Shown: positions 35,538-48,407 of the stretch, piece by piece
Layout: every line of letters starts with the position of its first letter
How positions within the stretch are numbered: the first letter of the stretch is position 1
DNA from: Cryptomeria japonica
Lineage: Eukaryota > Streptophyta > Pinopsida > Cupressales > Cupressaceae
Length of the DNA: 64,000 nucleotides
NCBI RefSeq assembly: GCF_030272615.1
Contig: NC_081415.1
Span: forward strand, 374,307,392-374,371,391
Direction of reading: 5' to 3'
Notes under the pieces: generated by a model
The model's database searches: none
What the model saw: the letters and a program-made list of their open reading frames with translations, nothing else
Told to the model about the DNA's origin: nothing
Position numbers and translations under genes: made by a program

Positions 35538-37020
35538 ATCAATGCTTGAGGTGAATCCCATTGATTGGGATTGGTTCAACTTCACCATCCAACTTAGACA
35601 ATTGGAAGGCATTGTGCTACTTGCACTTAGAAATCATATAAGGCCCACTCCAAAAAGTATCAAACTTTGTATGCTTGCCTGGCCTGCTCTGGAATTCATC
35701 TCATTTCAGGACAATGTCACCTTCCTTGAACACTCTAGGAGAAGCCCTCTTATCAAAATATCTTTTCATTTGAGCTTGGTGATGCTCAATTTTCCTCATC
35801 ACCTTATTTCTAACTTCCTCTAGCTCAATCAACTGAGCCAATCTTGCTGACATAGGCTCTTCTTCAATCATATTCAGCTAGTTAGATAAATCAAGGGCTG
35901 GAAACTCAAGTGAAATAGGAAACCTTGCCTCTTTCCCATACACAAGCATGTATGGAGACATTCCAGTGGACCTCTTTGGTGTGATTCTATCAGCCCATAA
36001 GGCTGATTTAAGCTTGGTATGCCAAGCTCGCTGATTTCCTTCCATGGTCCTTTTGATGATTCTGAGTAGATTCTTATTTGTGGACTCATCTTATCCATTT
36101 CCTTGAGGGTAATAGTTATATGAGGTGTTGAGATAAACACCATTCTTTGCTGCCCAATTAGATATTTGGCTCCCTACAAAAGAAAGAGCATTATCCAAAG
36201 CTATAGATTCAAGGACACCAAATCTAGTTATCAACTCGTCATAAAAGCTCAAAATAGCTGTCTCGTTTGCTTCCTTCAATGCTACAACCTCAGTCCACTT
36301 AGTAAAATAATCAGTGGCTCTGAGCACCCACTTGTGGCCAACACTTGAAGGTGGATTTATGACTCCAATGAAATCCAAACTCCACTTCATAAAGGGTTGT
36401 TCTACCTGAATAGGCCGCAATGGCAGTGCTGCCAACCTCTCTTTTCCTACAAACATGGCACATTCTTTACACTTTCTAATCTAGGAATGTGCATCTCTAA
36501 ACAAATTAGGCCAATAATAGCCTCCTTTCATAACTTATAGAGCTATAGCTCTTGCCGAAAAGTGTCATCATGTTGATCCTTCATGAAACTCATGCAATAC
36601 CTTATCAACCTGATCAACATCTATGCACCTCAATAATACACCATAAAAAATATTTTATAAATAGAAAACCATTCAAGAGTACATAGGGAATGGATTGAAG
36701 TCTATAATACCTTCTTCTTGACTTACTCAATCCATGAGGACACTCACCAATCAGCAAGAAATGTGTCATTTCTTCTACCCAACTAATAGGAGGAAAAGGA
36801 AAAACTGCTTGTTCTTTATCTTGGAGGACCAAAACAACCTTCTCCTCATCCTCTTTACTAATGTTTGTGTGATCAACAAGCTTCTCACATAGTCCCTTAC
36901 CTCTAACTAGCTTGGTGACCTTAATATCAACATTAAATTCCATCACCTTAGTCACCCAACCAACCCTCTTATCATTTATGTCTTTGTTGAGCAAAAAATG
37001 TTTAACTAAGGGGTTAGAAA
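35538..37020 (-). pseudogene. Gypsy 4 pol: end of RNase H and integrase
   Basis: Minus strand from 37020: NPLVKHFLLNKDINDKRVGW and LVRGKGLCEKLVDHTN, the end of the RNase H. Then come the zinc-binding region with CKECAMFVGKERLA (about 36420-36470) and the integrase core SLDFIGVINPPSSVGHKWV (about 36340-36400), ALDNALSFVGSQI (about 36165-36205) and YYPQGNG (about 36091-36115). After a TAA at an expected Gln comes DESTNKNLLRIIKRTME. The C-terminal part has FDKRASPRVFKEGDIVLK and FWSGPYMISK (about 35600-35700), and it ends near INGIHLKH (about 35545). Acidic core residues are kept, but several stops are present. Confidence 0.88.
37016..37020. repeat. Target-site duplication of the chromovirus (left copy)
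   Basis: agaaa, repeated exactly at 59278-59282. Joining the two sides restores the RNase H reading frame of gypsy 4 (MVSNPLVKH). Confidence 0.93.
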
Positions 37021-38599
37021 TGGTGTAGGAGCACCCTTCCAAACTCTTTCTCTTTCTTTTTTTTGTTGGTGTTATGCTTCTTTAGAAGCCATTGTACATG
37101 AATAAGAGCCATGAGCTCATGTGTGCTAGACTAGGTCCTAGTTTTAGGTCCTTAGTGTTTTTGTTGTGATTTCTTGTGCAAGAGAGGTTGAGTGTACCTG
37201 GAATGTGTGTTAGGCCTTATTGGCATGTTGATGTCCTTAGGATAGCCCAAAATAGGCTTAGGAGTCATGAAAAGCAACAATGTTAAAGTTGCTCAAAAGA
37301 TGCAAAAAGTTGCATGACAACTTTTAAAAGTTGTCAAGCAACTTTTCCACCCAAAATGGTCATAGACCCTTGTTGTACATGGAGAGCCCTAATTTTGGCA
37401 CACTGACCAAGGTATCGGTAGTATAAGTATTTGCAAACCCTAAATTAATGGGTTGGATGTCAGACATTGTATGGCCCTAGCAAAAAGACCAAACTGAGAC
37501 TGTAAAACAGTTACTAGTCAGTTTGAATGAAGCAACCAAGCAAGTTAATGGATTGAGATACATCCAAAACTATGTGGAATGTCTTTCATGGTGTAAATAA
37601 TTTCATTTCAAGCAATTAGTTTATGTCTTTATTTTCAAATTGTGTGTGTTTGTAAATAGTTTGTAAATTGTCTTCTTACTGTCCAGTTTTGGACAGGATT
37701 GTGTAAATGACTGCATAACTCTATTCCCCATTGTGGAACCACCATGAAACCATGGGGAATGAGAGTGTAGACCTTGTACCATACTGTAAAACAAGAAGGG
37801 CCCTTTAAAATGTAGGGAGGCCATCAAGAGACCCAATCCTAGGCGAGACTGAATAGTACCCAACTAGGAGAGGTTAAGTTGCAGAGGTCTTGGAGAGCAA
37901 GGTTGGATAGAGGAAAGTACACCCTTTGGAGGAGGTGTAGAGGAGTGTTTGAAGCATCATTGGTGAGAAGGAGGAGCCTCCACCAATATAGATAAGGTGG
38001 CTAAAGAACAAAACACTCACTGCGACCCAGGCAGACCACAAAACCCTTAAAAACCCCAAAATTTGCCCAAGGCACTGTACAGCCACTTGGAGGCCCAAAA
38101 CCTAGAAAATACTTGATCCCTTGCCAATTGAGTGGTAGTCTATTTTAGGAGTTTGGGTTGTGTATGAATTGTTTGTGAGAGAAATCCCTAAAGGACCAGG
38201 TAGGAGGCCTAATTGGTCCTAATCCTTGTAGCCCTGTTTTGTAAGCAAAAACACAAAACAGTGAAATCGGTAGAAAGGATGAAGGTAGCAACTTCTTGGG
38301 GGCACATGGAGGGATGTAAAACATGGTTTAAGACCTGATTTAACCTTGATAAGACATTGGAAGGTGTGGAACAAGCCTTAGCCCTTATTAGCCATAGTAA
38401 GGGATTTTGAGTCTCATGAGTAGATGAGACCCTAGGAGCAGCATAGCAACTCATTGGTGGGTGGATTGGGCAAGGTCAAGGGATTTCTCAAGAAAGGGAA
38501 GTCCTAAAGACCCTAGGGTGTGGGGAGAACACCAGGTGATCCAAGGAAAGGATCCAAGAGCATAGACTAGGCTAGTCTATCCCAAGCAGCAACCCATCA
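37021..38599 (+). repeat. 5' LTR of gypsy 1
   Basis: 1579 bp, TGGTGTAGGAGC...CAACCCATCA. It includes a repeated pair aaaagttgcatgacaacttttaaaagttgtcaagcaactttt (37306-37347), which can fold on itself. Open frames on its minus strand are chance. Confidence 0.95.
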
Positions 38600-38601
38600 T
38601 A

Positions 38602-38613
38602 TTGGTATCAGAG
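38602..38613 (+). other. Primer binding site of gypsy 1
   Basis: TGGTATCAGAGT two to three bases after the LTR, matching initiator Met tRNA except the last base. Confidence 0.85.
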
Positions 38614-38639
38614 TGAGTAAAAGACTTGTTGGACTGTGT

Positions 38640-40275
38640 ATGTCTCTATATACTAGTGAATCAGTAGGGGAGAGAAGAATTTTTACTAATGCAGAGCTGG
38701 CTAGAGAAGTAGAAGAGTAGAAGGAGAAGAATAGACTCCTTGAAGAAGCTATGAGTGAGATAAGGGATAAACTATAGGAAGTGGTGGATTAGAGGACACA
38801 AGGACCTTGGGATGAAGACACCAAGGGTAAAGGCAAGAAGACTATAGACATAGATGACATTATCCCTGAACCAGATCCCTTATTCAATGAAGAACCTTTT
38901 GTGAAGGCTATTAAGGCCTTGAACACCAAAGCCTTTGAAGGATTGCCACATTTCAGTGGAAGAATGAACATTGACACTATTATGGAATGGATTTAGGGCA
39001 TGGAGAACCACTTTGAGTGTGAAGGAGTGACACAAGCTCAAAATGTTAAAGCTCCCAAATCAAGATTAAGGGGAGCAGCTTTGACATGGTGGAAGTACCT
39101 GCAAGAAGAAAGAGTTAGTATGGGAAAGCTACCTATTGTAAATTGGAGAGCTATGGTGAGTAAGATTAAGGAGAACTACTTACCAGAGGATTATGAAGTT
39201 CAACTTCATAAGAAGAGACAAGGATTGAAGAAGAAGGATCTTGATGTGACCTCCTACACAGAGGAGTTTCAAAAGCTATGGCTTAGATCCAAAGTCCAAG
39301 AAGATGAATCTATTAAGGTGGCTAGGTATCTAAGCGGCCTAAAGTGGAACATTCAAGAGGAGATAAGCCTATGGACTCTTACTACTGTTCAAAAATGTCA
39401 TCAGCTTGATGCCAAGGTAGAAGAGAGGAATAAGAGGAAAGGAGACTCCAATAATAGGGGTAGAGGTAGAGGTAGAGATCAAGTGAATCACCGAGGTGGT
39501 TACCAAAGCAAGGCATATGAGCCAAGGAACCAAGGAGAAACCAAGTTGACTGAGCATGGCAGTGAAGCCAATCTCAGAGGAGGACATTCTAGAGGAAGAG
39601 GTGCACAATGTGGTCCAAATAGGGGTAGAGGTACTAGCAGAGGTAACTCCTATTTTGCAACAATGAAGTGTTACAATTGTGATCAATTGGGACACCCGAC
39701 ATATAGATGCCCTAACAAGCCTACATCATCAAATAGTGGAAAGAGGGTTGCATATGCACATGAAGACTCTTCAAGCAGTAAGACACCTGAGGTGGACCAT
39801 ATTGAATCAAAGATTGGAGAAAATCTAATGTTTAATAGGGTCTTGATAAGACAGCCAGAGAAGAATGAACCCAAGCATAGGAGAGCATTGTTTAGGGTGA
39901 GGTGCAAGATTCTTGGTAAATTTTGCAAGGTGATAGTTGATTCAGGCTCAACTAACAATATCATATCAAAAGAGGTAGTTAAGAAGTTGAAACTCACAAG
40001 GATACCCCACACTAACCCATACAAGGTGACATGGTTGAATCATGAGCAGAGTGTGCTAGTCAATGAGTAGACTTGGGTAGAGTTTCTATTGGAGGATACA
40101 CGGATAAGATCCTTTGTGATGTGTTACCTATGGATGCATTTCACTTATTGCTAGGAAGACCCTAGAAATTTGATAGGAAGGTGATCTATGATGGAGAGGA
40201 GAACTCCATTTCCTTTAAGAAGGACAGCAAGACCTTCAAGATTCAGTCTTTGACAGAGAATGAAGAGGGAACTTA
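38640..40275 (+). pseudogene. Gypsy 1 gag and protease (broken)
   Basis: The frame opens with ATG at 38640 (MSLYTSESVGER) and stays in one frame to 40070. It is interrupted by TAG at 38718, 38775, 38790 and 38994, where Gln fits in each case. The stretch 39000-40070 is fully open. Parts: gag core with SRLRGAALTWWKYLQEERV (about 39060-39115), an Arg/Gly-rich stretch (39440-39650), zinc knuckle CYNCDQLGHPTYRC (39669-39710), and protease VIVDSGSTNNIISKEVV with catalytic Asp at 39939-39941. A one-base deletion near 40085 shifts the frame. After it come KILCDVLPMDAFHLLLGRP and the RPW Trp changed to TAG (about 40160), ending at about 40275. Confidence 0.92.
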
Positions 40276-41729
40276 AAGAACACCTAGTGTTTTATTGGCT
40301 ACCGGTAAAGAGTTTTTAAACTTTCTACATGAGGAGGAGATAGTGAAGTGTGCCATCTTTGTGAAGCCAAAGGAGGGAGAAGACAAGTTGTAGGTAGAGA
40401 TACCCAAGGAGGTGAAGCACATGTTGCAAGAGTATAAAGACATAGTGAGTGATGGAACACCTACAACACTCCCACCAAGAAGGTCTATAAGTCATCAAAT
40501 AGACTTTGTTCCCGGTGCATCCTTACCTAACAAGGTTGCATATAAGCTTACACCTAATCAAAATAAGGAGGTAGCAAGGTAAGTTTAGGAGTTATTGGAA
40601 CAAGGACTGATTAAGAAGAGCATCAGCCCATGTGCAGTCCTGGTAGTGCTAGCATCAAAAAAAGGAGGTAAGTGGAGACTTTGCACTAACTCAAGAGCAA
40701 TCAATAGGATTACCATAAGGTATAGGTTTCCTATTCCTAGAATAGAGGATCTAATGGACTATTTAGGAGGGGCTATGTATTTCACCAAGCTAGACCTTAA
40801 AAGTGGTTATCACCAGATAAGAATTAAGGAGGGTGATGAGTGGAAGACTACTTTTAAAACCATAGAAGGATTGTATGAATGGCTTGTGATGCCATTTGGA
40901 CTCACCAATTCTCCGAGCACCTTCATGAGGTTGATGAATGAAGTGTTGAAGGATTTCATAGGGAGATTTGTAGTAGTGTACCTAGATGATATTCTCATCT
41001 ATAGCAGAACCAAAGAGGAGCACCTTGAGCATTTGAATTTAGTCTTAGAGAGGTTGCATGAGGAGAAGCTATCCATCAACCTAGAGAAGTGTGACTTCTT
41101 GAAGCAAGAGCTGGTCTACTTAGGATTTGTGGTGTCTAAAGGAACCTTGAAGATGGATCCAAGCAAAGTGGAGGCAATCTTGAATTGGCTTGCACCCAAA
41201 ACAGGGACTGAGGTTAGAAGTTTCCATGGATTAGCTCAATTCTATAGGAAGTTTATGAGGAACTTCAGTGGCATATGTGCACCAGTCCTTGACACTATCA
41301 AAGGAGGCCTTAAAACTAAGTTTAAATGGACTGAGCAGGCTAACAAAGCATTTCAATTGTTGAAACAGGAAGTAGCCACAAAACCTATCCTTCTCTTACC
41401 TACGTTTTATAAGCTATTCACTTTGGAGTGTGATGAAAGTGGAATTGCAATAAGTGGTGTGTTGAGTCAAGAGGGAAGACCTGTGGCATTTTATAGTGAG
41501 AAGATTAATGAAGCAAAGAAGAAGTACTCAGCCTATGACCTAGAGTTGTATGCATTAGTGCAGTCACTAAAGAAATGGAGGCATTACCTACTCCCCAAGG
41601 AATTTGTAGTGTTCACAGACAACCAGGCATTGAGTTACATTAACACTCAAGAGAAGCTAAGCAATAGACATCTGAAATGGATGGAATACCTCCAATCCTT
41701 CACCTTCACCATCAAGCATAAGAAGGGGC
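40276..41729 (+). pseudogene. Gypsy 1 RT and RNase H
   Basis: Begins with a linker (DIVSDGTPTTLPPRRSISHQ, about 40440-40500) and stops at an expected Gln pair (VARxVxELLEQ, about 40570-40590), then is open from 40595 to the copia B insertion. [72 protein letters not shown], and YLDD at 40979-40990. RNase [62 protein letters not shown] and KHKKG, where copia B interrupts. All acidic RT residues are present. This is the best-kept RT in the window. Confidence 0.94.
41725..41729. repeat. Target-site duplication of copia B (left copy)
   Basis: ggggc here and ggtgc at 48403-48407, one mismatch. Confidence 0.8.
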
Positions 41730-42789
41730 TGTTGGTATTTTGGTATGGTTTTGTCATTGATGTCAACACCTACTGAATACACCTACTTTGGAGATCCAAC
41801 AACATTCACCGGCAAGCAGTAATCTGTGCAACAATTACTGGTATATGATTCACCAACAGGATATATTGTTCACCGGTACCTAGAACAACATGGAAGACAC
41901 TTGGTAATGTTGAAGACATCATGTGGACACTTTATTTTGAAGAAATAATCATTGGTATATTCATTTTTGCATATTTGCTTTCACCGGCAAATAGGTCCAG
42001 GTTATCTAGGGTTACACCGGTAGGTTTATCTTTTCCAGATCAGCATGGCACGCTATGGAGATGATTTATTATTGTTGTAAATGCATTAAGCCGACATGTT
42101 TAAATCAGTTATTACATCGGATATTATATTATTTGTAAAATATTTTTATTGTAATATCTTGTAGAGCCGACCTACTAAAATTGGTCTTAGGGTATGGTAT
42201 AAATGTAAGATCTTATTTGTAAGATCAAGTGTGGAATGCGAAAAAGAATTGTGTGAAGGTATATGTGAGATTAAGCAGAGGTATACACGAAGACATCATT
42301 TGAAGGTGAAGTTAGGTTTTTGTAGAAGCATATCAGCATTACACCGGTACTGAATCCAGCATATGAAGATGCTATTTTGTGTAGTACATTCTTATTGGAT
42401 TTAACCATCCAACTGTAGTCAGTGTGACTCCCATTTGTGATTGAGCAATAAGCTCTAGGCTGTTGGCCTTTCTGTATGTGCAGACCCCTCTTGTACACTT
42501 ACTATCTGCAGTAGTATCCTCTGATTATGGGTAAGGTTTCCCACCATGGTTTTTCCCCTTACAGGGTTTCCATGTACAAATATTGGTGTCATGTGTTGTG
42601 GATGACTTTACATTTATATTTCATGCATTAATCCTTACCGGTATAGCAATTTACTGTTAACACTGTCTACCGGCATACTTAACTAGTTTACCAGTATTAA
42701 GCATTAAGTTGGTTAATAAGTTTTTGGTTTGAATTTATTAGACAACTGATTCACCCCCTCCCCCTCTCAGTTGTCTCTGGGACCTAACA
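41730..42789 (+). repeat. 5' LTR of copia B
   Basis: 1060 bp, TGTTGGTATTTTGG...GGGACCTAACA, with TATAAATG at 42198, the agatc repeat pair just after, and a C-run (about 42750-42768) followed by ctcagttgtc near the end. Confidence 0.94.
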
Positions 42790-42790
42790 A

Positions 42791-42802
42791 TTGGTATCAG
42801 AG
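42791..42802 (+). other. Primer binding site of copia B
   Basis: ttggtatcagag directly after the LTR, the initiator Met tRNA complement. Confidence 0.85.
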
Positions 42803-42846
42803 ATTAGTCCTCTTTTTGTAGAAGTTTAACAACTTGAGGAGATTCA

Positions 42847-45800
42847 ATGTCTACTAATTATTTTAGGAAGGACAGTCCTAAACTTGATGGAACCAACTAT
42901 GGGATATGGAAGATCAGAATGGAGACACATCTGAACTACATCGGTAAAGACATCTGGGAAGTTATTAAGAATGGTTATACTGCTGCTGCAGCTTGTCAGA
43001 CTGCTCCAACCACCTTAGCCAAAGATGAAGAAAATGATTGCAAAGCAAGAGAAGCACTTTTGAGCACATTATTAGATCAACAAATCATGGGATTATCAGA
43101 TAGGTCTACTACTATAGCTATTTGGGATCATTTGGAAACACTGAATGAAGGAGATTCCATAGTAAAAATTGCAAAACTTGAAAGCTTCCGAGTCAGGTAT
43201 GAACATCTGAAAAATGGAAGAAGATGAAAGGATTTCTGCTTTCATGGAAAGAGTAAATGAAATTGTTTTGGGTATCAAATGTTGTGGAGGAACCTTGAGT
43301 GAGGATGAAATTGTTTCAAATATATTAAGAGGCTTGGCACCGGCATATAAAATGAAAGTTATTGCTATAAATGAGTTAAGAACAATGCCTAATACATCAG
43401 TAACTAGGGATACATTGATTGGAAAACTTTCAACTTTTGAAATTGAGGAATCTGGTCCTATTTCTACTATAAAGACTGATTTGGCCTTTAAAGCATCAAC
43501 ATCATCTACTCCATCATTTGACAAATCAGATTGGAGAGCCTTTTATGCAAGAGAACTTGAAGAAACCAGAAAGGAGAATGAAGAGCTTGAAGAACTTGAA
43601 GCACTATTTGCAAGGAAAATGCCAAAAGGTCCAATTGGAATTAAGTATGAAGGTAAGGCACCCTTTAAATGTTTTAACTAAAATAAGATTGGTCATATGG
43701 CTTCAACATGCCTTGATAGACATGCTAGACTAAGAGAAGAAGCTAGAAGAACATACAAGCCTAATCCTAAATATCAAAGATACAGATTTAAGAAGAACAA
43801 AGATAAATCTTGTTACATTGCTGATGGTGTGACTGATGATTCTGATGAGGATCCAACAGACAATGGATGGTTTTTTGTTGCTATAATAGAAGATTAATCG
43901 GCACCTATTGCTCAACCGGTAGAACAAGCCCTAGCAGCTAAAGTTGAATCAAAGGATGAATGGATTATTAACTCAGGATGCTCACATCATATGACTGGAG
44001 ACAAAGGTAAATTCTTAAACTTTCAAGAATACAATGAAGGTTTAGTAAGATTTGGAGATGACAAAGCCTGTTCAATCAAAGGTAAGGGTTCAATATCTCT
44101 TGATGGTAAACATAACATTGACAATGTCTACTATGTTGAAGGATTAAAGCATAATATTTTAATTGTTGGTCAATTAGTTGAGAAAGGTTTTCAGTTACAA
44201 TTTAAAAATGGAAAATGCAAAATCATGAATAGAACTGGTTTGGAAATTGCAACCGGTAATTAGACTAGAGGTAATATCTTTCATTTGAATAACAGTGAAA
44301 AGGCATGCTTAATTGCACATATAGATGAAAGTTGGTTATGGCACAAGAGACTATGTCATGTAAATTTTGATTGCATGGTAAAAATCAGTACTTCTAAGGC
44401 AGTTAGAGATCTACCTAGAATTGTGAAAGCTCAGAATACAATTTGTAAGGAATATCAATTTGGAAAACAAGTTAGAGCTAGTTTCAAAAGTATTCCAGAA
44501 AAATCCAATAATGCTCTTGATTTAATTCACACTAATTTATGTGGTCTAGTTAGAACTAAAAGCTTACAAGGTGATAGATATTTCATGCTAATTATTGATG
44601 ATTATTCTAGAATGTGTTGGGTTACTTTTCTCAGAGAAAAATCAGAAGCACTTGGGAAGTTCAAACTATTCAAAGCAATGGTTGAAAATGAAACCGGTAA
44701 GAAAATTAAATGTTTAAGATCAGATGAAGGAGGAGAATTCACATCTAGAGATTTTAATACCTTCTGTAAAGTAAATGGAATCAAAAGACAATTATCAGCA
44801 CCTTGGACACCACAACAAAATGGAGTTGTTGAAAGGAAAAATAGAACTATCTTGGATGCAGCAAGAAGTATGTTATTAGAAGCAAATCTACCACATATGT
44901 ACTAGAGAGAGGCAGTAAGCACTGCTATCTATACATTCAACAAAATTCACATCAAAGGTGAAACTGGTAAGACCCCTCATGAACTATGGTTTGGTAATAT
45001 TCCTACTCTTAAGTATTTTAGAATTTTTGGAAGTAAATTTTATATTAGAAGAGATGAGTATATTGGTAAATTTGATCCTAGAAGTGATGAAGGAATATTT
45101 CTTGGTTATTCATCTAAAAGCAAGGCATATAGATGTTTTAATAAAGATTGCAGAAAATTGTTGAGAGTACAAATGTAAAGATTGATGAACAATTTAGAGG
45201 AACTTCAAGGTATATAGACTCTAAACTGGCAACAGAAGTTATGACAAATGAACCTAAACTAAATCCACCGATACAGAATGAAGATCCAATTACCCCGGTA
45301 TCATCAGAGGATTCCACAGTAATTGAAGAACAACAACAAACTAAGACACCCCGGTGTGTAAGATTGAATCATTCTGAAGATCAGATAATTGGAAACAAAT
45401 TTAAAGGAGTTATGACAAGAGGAAGATTGGCAAATGAAGAGGTATGTCTTATTTCTCAAATTGAACCATCATCTATCAATGAGGCATGCGAAGATAAATT
45501 TTGGATTAAAGCTATGGAAGAAGAATTAGGACAAATTGAGAAGAATAATACTTGGACATTAGTTCCCTGGCCTAAAGATAAAAATGTAATTGGAACCAAA
45601 TGGGTATTTAGAAACAAACTTAATGAAGATGGAAAGGTTGTCAGAAATAAAGAAAGACTAGTGTGTAAGGGATATTCTCGAAAAGAAGGAGTTGATTACA
45701 ATGAAACCTTTGCACCAGTAGCCAGAATTGAGGCAGTTAGATTATTCTTGGCTTTTGCAGCTCACAAGGATTACATAGTTTATCAAATGGATATTAAATG

Positions 45801-46998
45801 TGCATTATTGAATGGAGATCTTGAAGAGGAAGTTTATATTGAACAACCTAATGGATTTTCTTTGATAGATGACAATGATATGGTTTGCAGGTTAAGAAAA
45901 GCTCTATATGGATTGAAACAAGCCCCAAGAGCTTGGTATGCAAGATTGGATAAGTATCTTTTAAAGATTGGTTTTACTAAAGGAAATGCAGATAGCAGTT
46001 TATATTACAAAGTAACTAATAATGACATCTTGATTATTGAAGTATTTATTGATGATATAATCTTTGGAGGAGAAGATGGATTATGTAAAGAATTTTCTCT
46101 TGAAATGTAGCAAGAATTTGAAATGTCTATGATTGGAGAAATAAAAATTCTTTTAGGATTGCAGATTTCACAGACTGATAAAGGTATATTTTTGAGTCAA
46201 TCTAAGTACTTGAAAGAACTACTTAAGAAATTTGGGATGGAGAACTCTAAACCAGTAAGCACACCTATGACTACAAATGACAAATTATCTCAGAAGGATG
46301 AATCTACACCTGTTAATCCAACTAGATACAAATCTATGATAGGAGGTTTACTATATTTGACACAAACCAGGCCTGATATTATGAATGTAGTATGTATTAT
46401 TGCTAGATTTCAGAGTAATCCTAGAGAAAATCATGAATCAGCAGTGAAAAGAATTTTTCGGTACTTACAAGGCACATCAAATCTTGGATTATGGTATCCT
46501 AAAGATGAAAATTCTGATCTATGTGCATACACAGATGCAAATTAGGTAGGAGACGTGGATGATAGAAAAAGTACCACTGGAGGAGCATTCTTTCTTCGAA
46601 AGAGATTAGTTTCTTGGTTGAGTAAGAAATAGAGTTGTACATCTTTATCAATAGCAAAATCAAAATATGTTGCAACAGCAACAAACTATACACAGGTACT
46701 TTGGCTTAAGCAAATGTTGAAAGACATAAAGGTAAAATGCAAGGAACCTATTACTATATACTGTGATAACACTACAGCAATTGATATATCTAAAAATATG
46801 GTATTACATTCTAAAACAAAACATGTTTCTATCAAACTGAATTTTCTAAGGGAAAAAGTTGAAGAAAAAGAGATAAAACTGGTTTATGTGAATACTAAAG
46901 AACAACTTGCAGATATTTTCACAAAACCTTTGCCTAAGGAGACTTTTGAGTATCTCAGAAATCAGTTTGGAGTCATACCACCACTGGTAGAGACTTAG
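42847..46998 (+). pseudogene. Copia B gag-pol polyprotein (few lesions)
   Basis: ATG at 42847 to TAG at 46996-46998. Gag (42847-43680) carries a one-base insertion in an A-run near 43212. In the zinc knuckle (about 43670-43712) the second Cys is a stop. The protease motif reads IINSGCSHHMTG (about 43965), with Asn in place of catalytic Asp. Next is LWHKRLCHVNF pre-integrase (about 44336). The integrase core has HTNLCG instead of HTDLCG (about 44528), LRSDEGGEF and NGVVERKNR kept. RT is open from 45148 to 46110: [28 protein letters not shown] and VFIDDIIFGG. RNase H reads to SKTKHVSIKLNFLREKVEE (about 46815). Stops at 43896, 44262, 44903, 46108, 46542 and 46630 fall mostly at Gln or Trp positions. 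Confidence 0.94.
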
Positions 46999-47346
46999 AT
47001 AGTTGATGGTTGTCATCAACCAGCAGAATTAAATGGACAAATCTTTTATTCTGGTATTTGATGAGGAAGCTACTTCAAAGGGGGAGTAGTTGGTATATTG
47101 AATTGGCTGGTATTTTGTGACTTTGGCATTTGATGTCAAAGGGGGAGAGATATCTATGGAAAAACACATTATCTTTTTGGTGAAAGATTTCAGGGGAGAG
47201 ATTTTGAAAATCACATTTAAGGAGAAATTGGTATTGTTACTCCCAAGGGGAGAAATGGAGATTGTTGTTTTTGTATTTGGCATTTCTATTTTTGCACTTT
47301 GATGGTTTTTCCATCTTGTGTTGCCATCAATGCCAAAGGGGAAGAT
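46999..47346 (+). other. Copia B 3' region with polypurine ladder
   Basis: Non-coding. Purine tracts aaagggggagtag (about 47078), aaagggggagaga (about 47140), aggggagag (about 47193), aaggggaga (about 47247), and ccaaaggggaagat ending at 47346 next to the 3' LTR. Confidence 0.75.
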
Positions 47347-48402
47347 TGTTGGTATTTTGGTATAGTTTTGTCATTGATGTCAACACCTACTGAATACACC
47401 TAATTTGGAGATCTAGCAACATTCACCGACAAGCAGTAATCTGTGCAACAGTTATTGGTATATGATTCACCGGTAGGATATATTGTTCACCAGTACCTGG
47501 AATGACATGGAAGACACTTGGTAATGTTGAAGACATCATGTGGACACTTTATTTTGAAGAAATAATCATTGGTATATTCATATTTGCATATTTGCTTTCA
47601 CGAGCAAATAGGTCCAGGTTATCTAGGGTTACACCGGCAGGTTTATCTTTTCCAGATCAGCATGGCACGCTATGGAGATGATTTATTATTGTTGTAAATG
47701 CATTAAGCCAACATGCTTAAATCAGTTATTGCATCGGATATTATATTATTTGTAAAATGTTTTTACTGTAATATCTTGTAGAGCCAACCTACTAAAATTG
47801 GTCCTAGGGTATGGTATAAATGTAAGATCTTATTTGTAAGATCAAGTGTGGAATGCAAAAAAGAATTGTGTGAAGGTATATGCAAGATCAAGCAGAGGTA
47901 TACATGAAGACATCATTTGAAGGTGAAGTTAGGTTTTTGTAGAAGCATATCAGCATTACACCGGTACTGAATCCAACATATGAAGATGCTATTTTGTGTA
48001 GTACATTCTTATTGGATTTAACCATCCAACTATAGTCAGTGTGACTCTTATTTGTGATTGAGCAGTGAGCTCTAGGCTATTGGCCTTTTGCATGTGTAGA
48101 CCCCTCTTGTACACTTACTATCTACAGTAGTATCATCTAATTGTGGGTAAGGTTTTCCACCGTGGTTTTTCCCCTTACAGGGTTTCCACGTACAAATATT
48201 GGTGTCATGTGTTGTGGATGACTTTACATTTATATTTCATGCATTAATCCTTACCGGTATAGCAATTTACTGTTAACACTGTCTACCAACATACTTAACT
48301 GGTTTACTGGTACTAAGCATTAAGTTGGTTAATAAGTTTTTGGTTTGAATTTATTAGACAACTGATTCACCCCCCCCTCTCAGTTGTCTCTGGGACCTAA
48401 CA
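47347..48402 (+). repeat. 3' LTR of copia B
   Basis: 1056 bp partner of 41730-42789, with TATAAATG at 47815 and C-run at 48370-48377. Confidence 0.94.
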
Positions 48403-48407
48403 GGTGC

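Larger units (their letters stand above)
41730..48402 (+). mobile_element. Copia B: nested Ty1/copia retrotransposon
   Basis: 6.7 kb, LTRs 41730-42789 and 47347-48402 that differ only at scattered bases, near-perfect 5-bp duplications, initiator-Met primer site, gag-pol in Ty1/copia order, and a ladder of polypurine tracts before the 3' LTR. It lies between the RNase H and integrase of gypsy 1. Related to copia A in protein and in LTR blocks, but with fewer lesions, so younger. Confidence 0.95.

Noticed and set aside
35386-35823. Plus-strand open frame of 145 residues
   Set aside because: Antisense shadow of the gypsy 4 integrase C-terminal part (FWSGPYMISK on the minus strand).
37621-38454. 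Minus-strand frames in the chromovirus LTR, repeated at 50575-51052
   Set aside because: They recur only because the LTR is duplicated; no protein motif.
39369-40024. Minus-strand frames of 108 and 113 residues
   Set aside because: Shadows of the open gypsy 1 gag-protease on the plus strand.
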